Shown here in pieces: positions 21,711-34,664 of a stretch of 64,000 bases of DNA. Under the pieces are notes generated by a model. That model had not been told where the DNA came from and made no database searches. It was given only the letters and a program-made list of their open reading frames with translations. The stretch's first letter is position 1; each line of letters opens with the position of its first letter. Source of the stretch: Crotalaria pallida (lineage: Eukaryota; Streptophyta; Magnoliopsida; Fabales; Fabaceae); assembly GCA_037953625.1 (NCBI GenBank), contig CM075652.1, positions 75,235,501 through 75,299,500 on the forward strand. The letters run 5' to 3'. The position numbers and the translations under genes were made by a program.

Positions 21711-24089
21711 TGTAAAATCCTGAATTTAATAGCAAGTTTAATTAGAATAATTCTAATTGAAATTTATGGAAATCATAGGAATAAGTTGTGATTTTATTAA
21801 GGGAAAAGCATGCCAGAATTAGGAAGCATTAGCAAAGAATAAGAGAGTCCAAGTATAATTGATCGGACCTCGGACAAACCTATCCCACTTTGCCCGACTA
21901 GCGAGAGACTAAGCCAGCCTTGTACCGATGCTAGAGTATTTCGGCCCTCGCACTTCGAGCGTTTCCTTTACCTGTCTCATTCCGAGAGGGTGCTTACAAG
22001 AACCCGAGCATCGAGATCCCAACACAGTTCCTCTGACTCCAGTCCTATCTATCCGATCGTACACCGACTAGTTAGCACTCAGTTACGAGCACCGACCAAG
22101 ATCTGGTCGGATTCATAACACACCGAGCTAGAGCCGAACATTTGCGCTAAAACGAATGACTCGCACAGTGTTATCCGCACCCAGGCGCCCCATTCTCCAC
22201 ACCCAGGCGTGCGCGCGTTTGACATCCTTTTCAATCACTGTTTGTGGCTTCCTCAAGAAGCCATTAATTTATAGCCACATATTCCCAAAACTTCCAAAGG
22301 AAGCTTCTCACCAGGACCACACGTTTAGTTCCAAAGGGGAATAAAATAAAAATAAAAGCCAACATGACAACACATGAAAACACATACTAACTTTATCTTC
22401 TCCATTTCTCCACTAGGCCTCTAGAGATAAACACCATTCTTATCACTTTACTCACAAACTCTACCCTCATCATCAACCTTCATTAAGCCTCAATCATTTC
22501 TAAGAGCCTAAGATCATTCCCTCCACTTTCTCATAAGCTTCGAACTCTTCCTCGTCATTCTTAGGGTTTTGCTAAAGTGTCAAAGAAGGTTCAGGGGGCT
22601 ACGGATTTAAGAAGTTCGGACACAAGAACAAGGCTAAGACTCACAGGACTTCCTTATCTCTTACTGATTTCAGGTAAGGAGTGGGTGTTACCCTAGCTTA
22701 GGTTAGGGTTTCTAGTGTGCTCATAGTGAGTATTAAGAATGGATGTTAGATTAGGATATTGAACCGTAGGATAGTGGATATAGATTACTATTAGAGAATA
22801 AAGTGAGTAAAAAGAACCCATTAAATTAACTGTGAATATGTGTATGTTTGATAAGCATGAATAAATGTGTGAACTGTGATAGCTATTTTATATATGTTTG
22901 CTATTGTTTGAGTAATATGTGTACCGACCATAGGTGGCCGAGCTTGAGAGATGGTTTAAATATGTTAGGGAATAGATTAAATGAGGAATAATAACTAGAG
23001 TATAGAGACTATAACAAGAGGCAAGTGGAATGGTAAAAGGATAAGTAAAGAATAATGGTTGCGTGAGACGGGTCAAGTTAGACATTACGGTTGGGTGCAA
23101 TAAGCCGCGCATGAAAATGCGTGCTGTAAGTCGCAAGCAGACCGTGTGCAATGATCGCGTAAGACATAGTTGATGTGTTCATGTGCAATTGTAAGTCGTG
23201 CATCATGGGATGATGTACGCAGTAATGATTGACACAAGATTCCTATTAACGGAATCCGTTAGGATGTGCTCCTGGTCATGTAAGACGTGCGGTGTGACGT
23301 ATGCCATGATTGTGTAAGTCGCATGGGATGCGCTTCTGTAAGCCGTGCATCATGGGATGATGTACGCTATGATGGACACTCCATAAATCCAATGAATGTG
23401 TAAGGTGTGCACGGGGTGCATGCTTGACATACACGGGGTGCATGCTTGACGTACACGGGGTGTACGCTTCTCTAATAGATATGAAAAGTGTGAATAAAAA
23501 GGAAAACAGGAAAGTAGGCAAAGTGAAGAGAATGTGAGAATGATAAAAGGATACAAGTGAGAATAAAAAGGGAAAAGGGAATAGGCAAGGAAAGATAGAA
23601 GAGAAGAAAATAGACAAAGTTGGCAAGGATCGAATAAATGATGATGACTGTGTATGATGTTGGATTTGGCCTCAAAATCTTGAGAGGGGGGGGGGGTGAA
23701 TCGATTTTTATTAATTTATTGCAAAAGCACTTAATTTTAAAAATTATTTTAGTGATGGAGAGATTGGTCGTTTGAGAAGGAGAGCGAAATCGATTGATAA
23801 AATAATAAGAGTAGCGCGGAAACGTAAATAAACGAAATATGCGGAAATTAAAAGAGATAGGGATAGAAAAGCTTGCACCAGGAAATTTTATACTGGTTCA
23901 GCCTTCCCGTCGAAAGGCCTACTACAGTCCCCAAGCGACCCGCTTGAGATTTCTATAACCAGCAATTGAGCCGCACCAATTACAACCAAAGCACCCCGCA
24001 CACTACTAGGAACCTCCGTTTGCTAGGGACCTCAATAACACACAGCAGGGTTCCTCACCCTACGAACGTCTCAAACGTTCAACTATGGG

Positions 24090-25555
24090 TAGGGGTGTTC
24101 AAAACCAAACCAGACCAAATAAAAACCACAAAACCGGAACGAAAAACCGGAAAAAACCGAATTTATTGGTTTTTTTTTGGACTCATTTTCTGAAAACCGA
24201 TCGGTTCGGTTCGGTTTTCGGTTTCAATTGAAAAACCGAACCGGTCCAAACCGAACCGATGCTTGTCAACTATGCACATGAAATGCAACGATTCCTTCTC
24301 TGCTTAAAGTTGTTTTTTCGGTAGTTTCTCACAAAACACACAGCCAGCCACAAAGACTCAAAGACCTAACCCTAGTTGACACAAACCAACCCCTCATCTC
24401 CTCGACTCTTATACCGCTGCCGCCTCATCTCCAGTCTTCTCTACCGTCGCCGCCTCCTCAACATCCACTCAAGTTGTCTCCAGTCTCTTCTTTCGTCATT
24501 CCTACACGCACTCCCGTCGCCGCTGCTCGCAGAACCTGTCGCCGTCGCCCGTCGACCAGTCGTCGTAGCCGTTCCTCATCTCACGACCTGACGCTCCAAA
24601 TCCTGCAATGGAACACCGATTGAGAAGGAGAAGAATGAGAAGAAGGGCCAGATCTGGAACAAGAGCAAGAAAATGTGGGCTTGAGTGAAATCAAGAGCAA
24701 GAGAAGAATGAGAAGAAGAGTAAGAGATCTGGAACAGAACCGAAAATGGAATCAACACCGAAAATGAAAGAAGGAGGAGGTTCTATAAGTCTTGATATTC
24801 CTTGATTTGTTCAATATTAGTTTTTATCTTCTAATTAGTTTAGGTAATAGAATCAACACCTGCTTTAAATTGATGTTTCTATCCCTAAAATGGTCTGATT
24901 TTTTTTCCCGTAAATATAAATCTGAGGCAGAATATAAATCCGAGGCAGAGGATTTGTTTGTCTCAAGCAAGTTTCCAATAGGACATAGGCATTAGTCTCA
25001 AGAGCCTCAAGTTTAAGATGGAAAGGAAATTAAAGAAAAAGATAAAATAAATCAGACTTTGAAGAAGAAATCAAGAAAGATCTGGTTATAGTTCAAGTTT
25101 TGTTAGGATGGAATTTCGTATTTATTTGCATATCAGGGTTTATCTTTCAGTCTGTGATTTGCTTTTATTTTTTTGGGGGCTTCTTCTATGCATATGATGC
25201 AAGTTGTCCCTTTGTTGGTTGTCTAATAAAATGAGTTAAAGCAAGTAATTGGGTGCTAAAATTCCATTGAGGAAACGGAACAAAAGGATTGCAAGCACTG
25301 CAGCATATATTTAGTATCTACTATGAGGCACAAACATGGATATGCAGATATGCACACATGGGCATCAAATAAATAAATTCTTTGTTTGAAACCGAACCGG
25401 ACCGAACCGAAACCGCAAGGTTTTTTTTGGATTGGATCTAATTGGATTTGCCAATATAATGGACCGATCCAAACCGAACCGCATGTATATTTTGTAATTG
25501 GTTCGGATCATATTTTGCCTCAAAACCGAACCGAACCGATCCGCGAACACCCCTA
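24090..25555. mobile_element. Non-autonomous hAT-like element, TSD ACTATGGG
   Basis: The inverted ends TAGGGGTGTTC and GAACACCCCTA are flanked by an exact 8 bp duplication ACTATGGG (24082-24089 and 25556-25563). An 8 bp duplication and this end sequence fit the hAT superfamily. Just inside both ends are clusters of AACCGAACCG repeats in opposite orientation. The interior (1466 bp total) has a CCGCCGCC-rich stretch like a gene 5' region but no transposase frame, so it is probably a deletion derivative. It is the youngest layer of this nest. Confidence 0.88.
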
Positions 25556-26137
25556 ACTATGGGATTCTCTCCCTAACCACTAAAGTTTCAATACAAATGA
25601 TGTGAGTGATTACAATAGTATAGCGTGTTCTCAATAACACAGATACAACAATCAAGTACTATGATAATGAAGTCTTTCTTTTGAAGCTACGAGGCCAACA
25701 AGAGATTATGAGTTCTTAGAAAAATAGATGAACGTGAAAGTCAGAAAGTTGGAGAAGAAGAGAAAGAGGGAAACGTGAATATCAGGTTTTTTGAAAAGAA
25801 TGAATGAATCGATTAATTGGAATGCAGAAGTGATTTTCTTATTTCTATTGGAAAAGAAAATTCGTTGAATCAGAAAAAGATTTAAGTCAACAAATCAAAA
25901 TCAATTTTATAATAAAAATAAAATAAAATATGATTTTGTAATAAGTTTTAAAATCAAAACCAAATCAAAACGATTTAAGAAAACAAATCAAGGATTTGAT
26001 TTAAAACGAATAAGGAAGTAATTCAAATTTAAAATCAAATTCGAATTTTGAAAAATAAATCAGAATCAATCAGGTAAAAATAAATCTGGAAATAAATCAA
26101 AATGATTCTGACACGTTTTTCAATAAAATTTGAGGTA

Positions 26138-26550
26138 ATCGATTACTTCATAAAGGTAATCGATTATCACCTTAAAAATAGAAACTTTGAAATTCATTTG
26201 AAAAACCAGTAATCGATTATCACATGCATGTAATCGATTACTTCACTTCTGTTTAATGTATGATGCAACTCATATAATCGATTACCACTAATCTAATAAT
26301 CGATTACTGAGCCTCTGATGATATTTGAATGATGCAACATCATGTAATCGATTACTTCAAGGCAGTAATCAATTACTTTGCCTCAGGAAAATGTATGATG
26401 CAACATTGTTAATCGATTACTTGATCCAGGTAATCAATTACTCTTGTTCAAAAAGTAATGGATTAGCCAGGTTCACATAATCGATTACACACACTTTGGT
26501 TTTTCTGTGATGCAACAAAGTTAATCGATTACTTCAAGAAGGTAATCGAT
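26138..26550. repeat. ATCGAT palindrome array, seven pairs
   Basis: Core starts at 26138/26159, 26212/26233, 26277/26299, 26347/26368, 26412/26433, 26458/26480 and 26524/26545. Within-pair spacing is 21 or 22 bp every time. Between pairs it varies (53, 44, 48, 44, 25, 44). Typical context is GTAATCGATTAC. The sites at 26368 and 26433 are ATCAAT; 26458 is ATGGAT. Confidence 0.9.
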
Positions 26551-27352
26551 TACTCCTTCTTGCCCTTGTAAAAATAGTTTTTCAACACATAAAAATATCC
26601 AGAGTTGTTTCATTAATCATTTACACAGAAACTAAGTTAGAAAACTGATTTTCATGAAAACTCTTTTTCTTCTCCTTTAAATGAAAAACTCATTGGCCTT
26701 TTAACTCATTAAGAACATAAGACTTCATTACCTTACAACATGTCCTAAGGGAAAGGGATAAAAGACTTCTATTGGTTTGAGCCTTCAACTTGAGCTTGAA
26801 AGGACTTGTGCTTGCATTGCTTGAATCTTGAGTTTGTTATCATCAAAAAGTTAACCTTTAATTCTTCTTGAAGTCCATGAGAGAGCTTGACTTCCAACAT
26901 ATGATCCATGTTTTGGACTGGATAATGTGATTATGTGCATATTTGAATAATTGTTTTTGACTTGGTATCTTGTTATGTCATATTAGAAACTGCTTCCCTA
27001 AGTTTTGTGTAATGCTCACCTCCTTACCATTTTTCAGGTACCGAGCTCGAGCATGCACGTTTCCCAACCGAGCAGGTTCACTCTTCCTCACAGGGAGAGT
27101 AGGTCTTAGTAGTAGGACATAGGATCATGTCCAGGGTCTTTTATTTTGAGACAACAATATTATAGTTTATTTTGGTTATGTATATTTGATGGTTATAACT
27201 CGGATGTTGAAGTACTTGATGATGCTATGAATATAATATGTCTTGCTGGCACTCTGGAATTTATTAATACAAATGTTTAATAGATTTAAAAAGGAAAAAT
27301 TTTCAGGTCCTAAATTAATTAAGGGTAATTATTAAAAGGGTGTTACATTTAG

Positions 27353-27364
27353 TGGTATCAAAGC
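27353..27364 (+). other. Tekay-2 primer binding site
   Basis: TGGTATCAAAGC, one base from the initiator-Met tRNA site seen in Tekay-1, five bases after the 5' LTR end. It fixes plus orientation. Confidence 0.88.
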
Positions 27365-27521
27365 AGTTTCTCCTCGGCCTTGGAGTTACGAGCTACTCCA
27401 GTGATTACTCACCTAGAGAGTAATCGATGTATAGATAGAGTTTAATTTAACTGTTAGGATATTTACATAGTTATCTACTTTATTTAGCATTAACTGGTTG
27501 TCTTGTACATGCCTAAACAGT

Positions 27522-28610
27522 ATGGTTGGAAGGCGTGTGGATAATGACAGTCTCGCCGACATACTGGAACATCTGGTTCAGATGAACCAAAATCAAGCTG
27601 AACTGGTGGCAGCAGCTACAGCCGCAGCAATAGTGGTAGTTGTGAATCAACAACCACAAGCGCCTCAGAACCTGGCGAACTGGTTATCTGAATTTAGGAA
27701 GAATGACCCACCTAAGTTTGCAGGGGGTTGTAATCCTAATGGAGCACAGTTATGGCTCCAAGAGATCGAGATGATTTTGCGTACCATAGCACCCCCGGAA
27801 GAGCAAGCTGTATTGTTAGCACAGTATATGCTGACCGATGAAACTGAGCATTGGTGGGCACAGAGCAGAAGGGGCTTGGAGGCGGCGAATCAAGTGGTGA
27901 ACTGGATTGCATTCAAGGATCGTTTCCTGGGAAATTATTTCCCAGAGGATGTTCGAAGGGAGAAAGAGATCTCTTTTTTGAATCTGAAGCAAGGCAATCT
28001 TAGTGTTGGCGAGTATGCAGCCAAGTTCGAGGATCTGATTAGGTATGCGAGAAGCTATCATGATGTCGATGAGAGAACTAAGTGTGTCAAGTTCGAGTCT
28101 GGACTCAGAACTGAGATCAAGCTGGCGTTCGAGTATCAAAATATTGCCAACCTGTCACAGTTGGTTAATATGACGAACACGTATGAGAAAGGCCTAAAGC
28201 AGAAAACAGCCAAGAAGAGGAGCAAGGGTGTTTCGAGGACTAGTGGACCCATCAGGGGGAGAGGAATGACTCAGAGGTCTGGTCCCTATGTGAGTCCGAG
28301 CTTTAGAGCAACAACAACATCTACGGGCGATGGTCAGATGGTGGTCGTCCCCGACCCTTATCCGATCTGTCAGCATTGTGGGAAGCAACATGGGGGAGAA
28401 TGCTGGAAGCTGAGCCCGAACCAAAGAAGAGGACTATGCTTCCGGTGTGGTCAGCCTGGTCACTTCGTGGCCCATTGTCCTGAGAACACCATGAAGAAGG
28501 AAGTCAATGCCGCTAAAGCTCGGCAGGTTGGTGGGAGCCGACCACTTCAGAGGGGTAAGGTATACACTATGGACGACGAGGAAGTGACTGATGCCGATGA
28601 GCTTATCTGA
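27522..28610 (+). pseudogene. gag: Tekay-2 gag
   Basis: Starts at the ATG at 27522 (MVGRRVDNDSLADIL); the frame is open further upstream without an ATG. About 362 residues. It contains the retrotransposon gag domain (FAGGCNPNGAQLWLQEIE to AKFEDLIRYA) and the zinc knuckle CFRCGQPGHFVAHC. It ends at a TGA at 28608, with a second TGA in the same frame soon after; downstream the frame goes on into protease. These look like nonsense mutations within a former polyprotein. Confidence 0.88.
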
Positions 28611-31600
28611 GGTACTTGATATGTAAATGATATTCCCTGTGCAATTTTGTTCTACTGTGGTGCAACACACTCTTTTATTTCTATTGACTGCATGAAAAAG
28701 CTAGATTTGTCTCCCGTAGAAATGCCCTATAAAATGTCAATCTCTACTCCTAAAAACTCTTCGGTTATCACTTCTCAAATGTGCTTGGATTTACCTATCC
28801 GAGTATTAGGTCGGGAATTTAGAATCAATATGATCTGCCTGTCGTTGACTAGACTGGACATCATACTCGGCATGGACTGGATGTCTCATCACCATGTCTT
28901 GATCGATTGTCACCAAAAAACCATGATCTTTAGTGATCTTTCCTTAGTTGCCATAGAAGCGACTGATGTGCCCGATGTTAGTCAAATTCCTGTGGCCTAC
29001 AATTTTCCAGAAGTTTTCTCGGAAGAGATGCCCGGTTTACCTCCGAGGAGAGAAGTAGAGTTCGGTATCGACCTCATTCCGGGAACCGGCCCGATTTCGA
29101 TTGCACCATACCGAATGGCACCTCCTGAGTTAGAGGAGCTGAAGAAGCAATTGAAGGAGCTATTGGCCAAGAAGCTAATTAGGCCGAGTGTATCTCCTTG
29201 GGGAGCTCCGATTCTTTTTGTTAAAAAGAAGGATGGTAGTCTCCGGATGTGCACTGATTATAGGAAGTTGAATGCGGTGACGGTGAAGAACAAGTACCCC
29301 CTCCCTCGCATTGATAACTTGCTAGATAAGTTGAAGGGAGCATCAGTGTTTTCAAAAATAGACCTTCGATCGGGATACCATCAAATCCGTATCCTAGAAG
29401 AGGACATTCTGAAAACCGCATTTAGGACGAGATATGGGCATTTTGAATATGTTGTCATGCACTTTGGTCTTACTAATGCCCCTGCAATATTCATGGACTA
29501 CATGAATAGGATCTTCCAACCATACTTGGATTCGTTTATGATAGTATTCATTGACGATATTCTGATCTATTCCAAAAGTCCAAGTGAGCACGAAGAACAT
29601 TTGAGAACGGTGTTGCAGGTTCTCAAAGATAAACAACTTTGTGCAAAGCACTCTAAATGTAGTTTCTGGCTCAACGAAGTTCACTTCCTGGGTCATGTGA
29701 TTTCCGAGAAGGGTGTTGATGTCGACCCTTCTAAGGTGGAAGCAATGTTAAAGTGGGAGAGACCCGAGACAGTGACCGAGATAAGAAGCTTTCTTGGATT
29801 GGCGGGGTATTATCGTAGATTTATTGAAGGGTTTTCTAAATTGGCCCTTCCATTGACGATGTTAACTAGGAAAGACATACCTTATCAGTGGACCGAAGAG
29901 TGTGAGCAAAGTTTCCAAGAGCTGAAAAGGAGATTGACGAGCTCTCCGGTCTTAATATTACCGGATACGACCAAAACCTTCGACGTGTACTATGATGCTT
30001 CGAAACAAGGATTAGGCTGTGTACTGATGCAACAGGGGAAGGTTGTGGCCTATGCTTCTAGACAACTTCGGCAACATGAGCAGAATTACCCCACCCATGA
30101 TCTCGAATTGGCAACCGTGGTGTTTGTTCTTAAAATCTGGAGACACTATCTTTATGGCACAAAGTTTGAAGTCTTTAGTGATCACAAGAGTCTCTGCTAC
30201 CTCTTTGATCAGAAGGAGTTGAATATGAGGCAGCGTAGGTGGGTGGAATTCCTGAAATACTATGATTTCAGCCTACACTATCATCCCGGTAAAGCTAATG
30301 TTGTGGCTGACGCTCTAAGTCGGAAGACTTTGCACCTGAGCAATATGATGGTTAGGGAAATGCAACTAATGCAGGAATTTAGTAATCTCAACCTGGACAT
30401 GTAAGTGAAAGAGAAGAGCATAGTCTTGGAAATGTTGCAAGTCACTAATGAGTTTGTCGATCTTATTAAGGAGAGGCAAGCCGACGACGAAGAGCTGCAA
30501 AAACAGCTAGGCCGAGTGTCCGAGGATGGGGAGATCGACTTCAGAAAGGGTTCCGACGACATTATCCGATTTAGAGGCCTAGTGTGCGTTCCTATGGATT
30601 TTGAAGTTCGGAGGATGGTATTAGAGGAAGCTCACAAAACCAGATTGAGTCTTCATCCCAGTACCACCAAGATGTATCAGGATTTGAAGCGATTGTTTTG
30701 GTGGCCAGGATTAAAGAAAGATGTAGCCGACTATGTGTCTCAGTGTTTGGTTTGTCAAAAGGCCAAGATCGAACACCAGAAACCCAGCGGGTTGCTTAGG
30801 CACTTTGAGATCCCTGAATGGAAGTGGGACAGTATAACAATGGACTTCATCTCTGGTTTGCCGAGAACTAATTCGGGATGTGAAGCCATTTGGGTTGTTG
30901 TTGATAGATTGACCAAGTCTGCTCATTTCATTCCGATCAACATGAATTATAGTTTGGAGAAATTAACACAGTTGTACATAAGGGATATAGTCAGGTTACA
31001 TGGAGTACCAACCAGTATTGTGTCCGACCGTGATCCTCAGTTCCTATCCCGATTTTGGCAAAGTTTACAGCAGGCGTTGGGTACGAAGTTGAAGTTCAGT
31101 ACTGCCTACCATGCCCAAACCGATGGCCAAACCAATCGCACCATTCAGTCCCTGGAAGATTTGTTGCGGACTTGTGTGCTCGAACAATCCGGAAGTTGGG
31201 AAACACTCCTGCCTTTGGTCTAGTTTACATACAATAACAACTTCCACTCTAGCATTGGAATAGCTCTTTTTGAGGCACTCTATGGTCGGAAATGTCGAAC
31301 ACCTCTGTGCTGGTTTCAAGTAGGAGAGAATTTGTTAATCAGCCCTGATATCATACAAGAAACGACAGAAAAAGATTTGGATGATCAGGGACAGAATGAA
31401 AGCGGCCCAAGATCGGCAGAAGAGCTATGCCGACAAATGTAGGAAACCTTTGGAGTTCGATGCGGGTGATAATGTATTCTTAAGGGTAACTCCTACAACC
31501 GGAATTGGTCGAGCAATCAAATCCAAGAAACTGATTCCTAGGTTCATAAAACCATACCAGATCTTGGAAAAGGTCGGAACAGTTGCATATAGAATTGCCC

Positions 31601-31887
31601 TACCTCCACACTTGTCCAAGCTCCATGATGTGTTCCATGTTTCGCAACTAAGGAAATACATCCATGACCCTTCACATGTGGTGGAAGTGGATGAGTTACC
31701 TTTGAAGGACAATCTGACTTTTGAAGTTCTTCCGGTCAGAATTGAGGATAGGCGAGTGAAGCAACTCAGAGGCAAGGAAATCCCCTTGATAAAAGTCATC
31801 TGGAATAGAAACAACATGAAAGAGGCAACTTGGGAGCTAGAAGAGAAGATGAAGGTCAGTCATCCACAATTGTTCGGTGCCAACTGA
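28611..31887 (+). pseudogene. pol: Tekay-2 pol (PR, RT, RNase H, integrase)
   Basis: Segments 28647-30404 and 30405-31223 share one frame and are separated by a TAA/TAG-type stop; 31381-31887 is in another frame after an indel in an A-run near 31370. PR: the active-site triplet is YCG where DSG is expected. RT: FIDD is intact, but the MPFG motif reads MHFG. RNase H: DVYYDAS. Integrase keeps the zinc-binding HHCC region, the first Asp (ITMDF) and second Asp (VSDRD). The catalytic Glu position reads Asn (GQTNRTIQ). A further stop is at 31221. The C-terminus (VIWNRNNMKEATWELEE) is chromodomain-like. This copy cannot be active. Confidence 0.9.
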
Positions 31888-31908
31888 ATTTTGAGGACGA
31901 AATTCCTG

Positions 31909-31923
31909 TAAGTGGGAGAGGAT
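31909..31923 (+). other. Tekay-2 polypurine tract
   Basis: GTAAGTGGGAGAGGAT lies directly before the TG of the 3' LTR and matches the Tekay-1 tract in form. Confidence 0.8.
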
Positions 31924-34276
31924 TGTAACATCCTGAATTTAATGTCAAGTTTAATTAGAATAATTCTAATTGAAATTTATGGAAATCATAGGAATAAGTT
32001 GGAGTTTTATTACGGGAAAAACATGCTAGAATTAGGAAGCATTAGCAAAGAATAAGAGAGTCCAAGTATAATTGATCGAACCTCGGGCAGACCTATCCCA
32101 CTTTGGCCGACCAGCGAGAGACTAAGCCAGCCTTGTACCGACACTAGAGTATTTCGGCCCTCGCACTCCGAGCATTTCGTTTTACCTGTCTCATTCCGAG
32201 AGGGTGCTTCCAAGAACCCGAGCATCGAGATCCCAACACAATTCCCCTGACTCCAGTCCTATCTATCCGATCGTACAACGACTAGTTAGCACTCAGTTAC
32301 GAGCACCGACCAAGATCTGGTCGGATTCATAACACACCAAGCTAGAGCCGAACACTTGCGCTAAAACGAATGACTCGCACAGCGTTATCCACGCCCAGGC
32401 GCCTTATTCTCCACGCCCAGGTATGCGCACGTCAAACGTACTTTTCAATCACTGTTTGTGGCTTCCTTAAGAAGCCATTAATTTATAGCCACATATTCCC
32501 AAAACTTCCAAAGGAAGCTTCTCATCAGGACCACACGTTTAATTCCAAAGGGAAATAAAATAAAAATAAAAGCCAACATGACAACACACGAAAGCACTTA
32601 CCAACTTCATCTTCTTTATTTCTCCACTAGGCCTCTAGAGATAAACACCATTCTTATCACTTTACTAACAGACTCTACCCTCATCATCAACCTTCATTAA
32701 GCCTCATCCATTTCTAAGAGCCTAAGATCATTCCCTCCACTTTCTCATAAGCTTCGAACTCTTCCTCGTCATTCTTAGGGTTTTGCTAAAGTGTCAAAGA
32801 AGGTTCAGGGGGCTACGGATTTAAGAAGTTCGGACACAAGAACAAGGATAAGACTCACATGACTTCCTTATCTCTTACTGCTTTGAGGTTAGGAGTGGGT
32901 GTTACCCTAGCTTGGGTTTGGGTTTCTTGTGTGCTCATAGTGAGTACTAAGAATGGGTGTTAGATTAGGATATTGAACCGTAAAATAGAGGATATAGATT
33001 ACTATTAGAGAATAAAGTGAATAAAAAGAACCCATTAAATTAACTGTGAATATGTGTATGTTTGATAAGCATGAATAAATGTGTGAACTGTGATAGGTGT
33101 TTTATACATGTTTGCTATTGTTTGAGTAATATGTGTACCGACCATAGGTGACCGAGCTCGAGAGATGATGTAAAAATGTTAGGGAATAGATTAAATGAGG
33201 AATAATAACTAGAGGATAGAGACTATAACAAGAGGGCAAGCTAAGTGGAATGGTAAAAGGATAAGTAAAGAATAATGGTTGTGTGAGACGGTCAAGATAG
33301 ACATTACAGTTGGGTGCAATAAGCCGCACATGAAAATGCTTGCTGTAAATCGCAAGCGGACCGTGTGCAATGATCGCGTAAGACACAGTTGATGTGTTCC
33401 TGTGCAGCTGTAAGCCGTGCATCATGGGATGATGTACTCAGTAATGACTCACACAAGATTCCTATTAACAGAATCGGTTAGGATGTGCTCCAAGTCATTT
33501 AAGACGTGCGGGGTGATGTATGCCATGATTGTGTAAGCCGCATGGGATGCGCTTCTGTAAGCTGGGCATCATGGGATGATGTACGCTATGATGGAAACTC
33601 CATAACTCCAATGAATGTGTAAGACATGCACGAGGTGCATGCTTGACGTACACGGGGTGTACGCTTCTCTAATAGATATGAAAAGTGTGAATAAAAAGGA
33701 AAAGAGGAAAGTAGGCAAAGTGAAGAGAATGTGAGACATGATAAAAGGATACAAGTGAGAATAAAAAGGGAAAAGGGAATAGGCAAGGAAAGGTAGAAGA
33801 GAAGAGAATAGAAAAAGTAGGCAAGGATCGATTAAACGATGATGACTGTGTATGATGCATGTTTTGGACTGGATAATGTGATTATGTGCATATTTGAATA
33901 ACTGTGTTTGACTTGGTATCTTGTTATGTCATATTAGAAATTGCTTCCCTAAGTTTTGTGTAATGCTCACCTCCTTACCATTTTTCAGGTACCGAGCCCA
34001 AGCATGCACGTTTCCCGGCCGAGCAGGTTCACTCTCCCTCACACAGAGCCCGAGCATGCACGTTTCCTGGGTCTTTTATTTTGAGAATTATAGTTTATTT
34101 TGGTTATGTATATTTGATGGTTATAACTCAGATGTTGGAGTACTTGATGATGCTATGAATATAATATGTCTTGCTAACACTCTGAAATTTATTAATACAA
34201 ATGTTTAATAGATTTAAAAAGGAAAAATTTTCAGGTCCTAAATTAATTAAAGGTAAATATTAGAAGGGTGTTACCA
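31924..34276 (+). mobile_element. Tekay-2 3' LTR
   Basis: Starts TGTAACATCCTG and ends near GTGTTACCA (one base unlike the 5' copy). About 2.35 kb. The CCCAGGCG words lie at 32394 and 32416 (22 bp apart; the second reads CCCAGGTA). It lacks the nested solo LTR and so is the empty-site reference. Confidence 0.9.
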
Positions 34277-34664
34277 TAAACATTTTCTAGAGCTATATAT
34301 AGTTCTCCAATTGTTAATATTATTACTCCCTTTGACTGTTTTATAAGGACGATAAAAATGACAAATTTTTTATTTAAACTAGAGTTAAAGTAATTAAAGA
34401 AAAATCTTAGAAAATGCAAAATTTGCAATTGTGATTAGTTGATCAACGCAAAATGTATTAAATTAGTTGTATAATAATTAGTTTATGTGTTAAACAAACC
34501 TTTAAATAAACACCTCTTTAATTTTTGAATTTTTCAATTTTTAATATGCTTGTGGGATAGATAGAGTAGTTAATATTGGACATGTTAACATTGTTAGTTA
34601 ATACTCCATTTGGTCCAATTTATAAGTGATATTTAACTATATCACAAAGACTAAGATAAGTAGA
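34277..34664. other. AT-rich DNA with MITE-like remnants
   Basis: No gene. Isolated MITE-like ends occur (ACTCCCTTTGACTG at about 34324 and TACTCCATTTGGTCC at about 34602), but no complete copy could be paired. Confidence 0.4.

Larger units (their letters stand above)
23658..26899 (-). mobile_element. Solo SIRE-like LTR in Tekay-2 5' LTR, TSD TATGA
   Basis: TATGA flanks both ends (23653-23657 and 26900-26904), and the Tekay-2 3' LTR supplies the empty site. Net length is about 1.77 kb after removing the hAT. On minus it starts TGTTGGAAGTCAAGC and near its end has the pyrimidine run facing GAGGGGGGGGGG on plus. It matches the LTR at 46021-47588 at both ends. It carries 14 ATCGAT-like sites at 26138-26550. 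Confidence 0.9.
21711..27347 (+). mobile_element. Tekay-2 5' LTR with nested insertion
   Basis: Starts TGTAAAATCCTG and ends GGTGTTACA. Net length is about 2.39 kb once 23658-26904 is removed, near the 3' LTR length. Two CCCAGGCG words lie at 22180 and 22202 (22 bp apart), about 60 bp before an AATTTATAG box (22266-22274). The downstream part has repeats such as GTGCATCATGGGATGATGTACGC and CACGGGGTGCATGC (23190-23470). Confidence 0.9.
21711..34276 (+). mobile_element. Tekay-2: Ty3/gypsy chromovirus, old and nested
   Basis: Complete layout on plus: 5' LTR (21711-27347), PBS (27353-27364), gag, PR-RT-RNase H-integrase with chromodomain-like tail, PPT, 3' LTR (31924-34276). The first 230 bases of the two LTRs differ at about 16 positions (near 7%), so it is much older than Tekay-1. 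The flanks ATATA and ATAAA match in 4 of 5 bases, so the target duplication is unclear. It carries several stops, a frameshift and lost catalytic residues. Confidence 0.93.
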
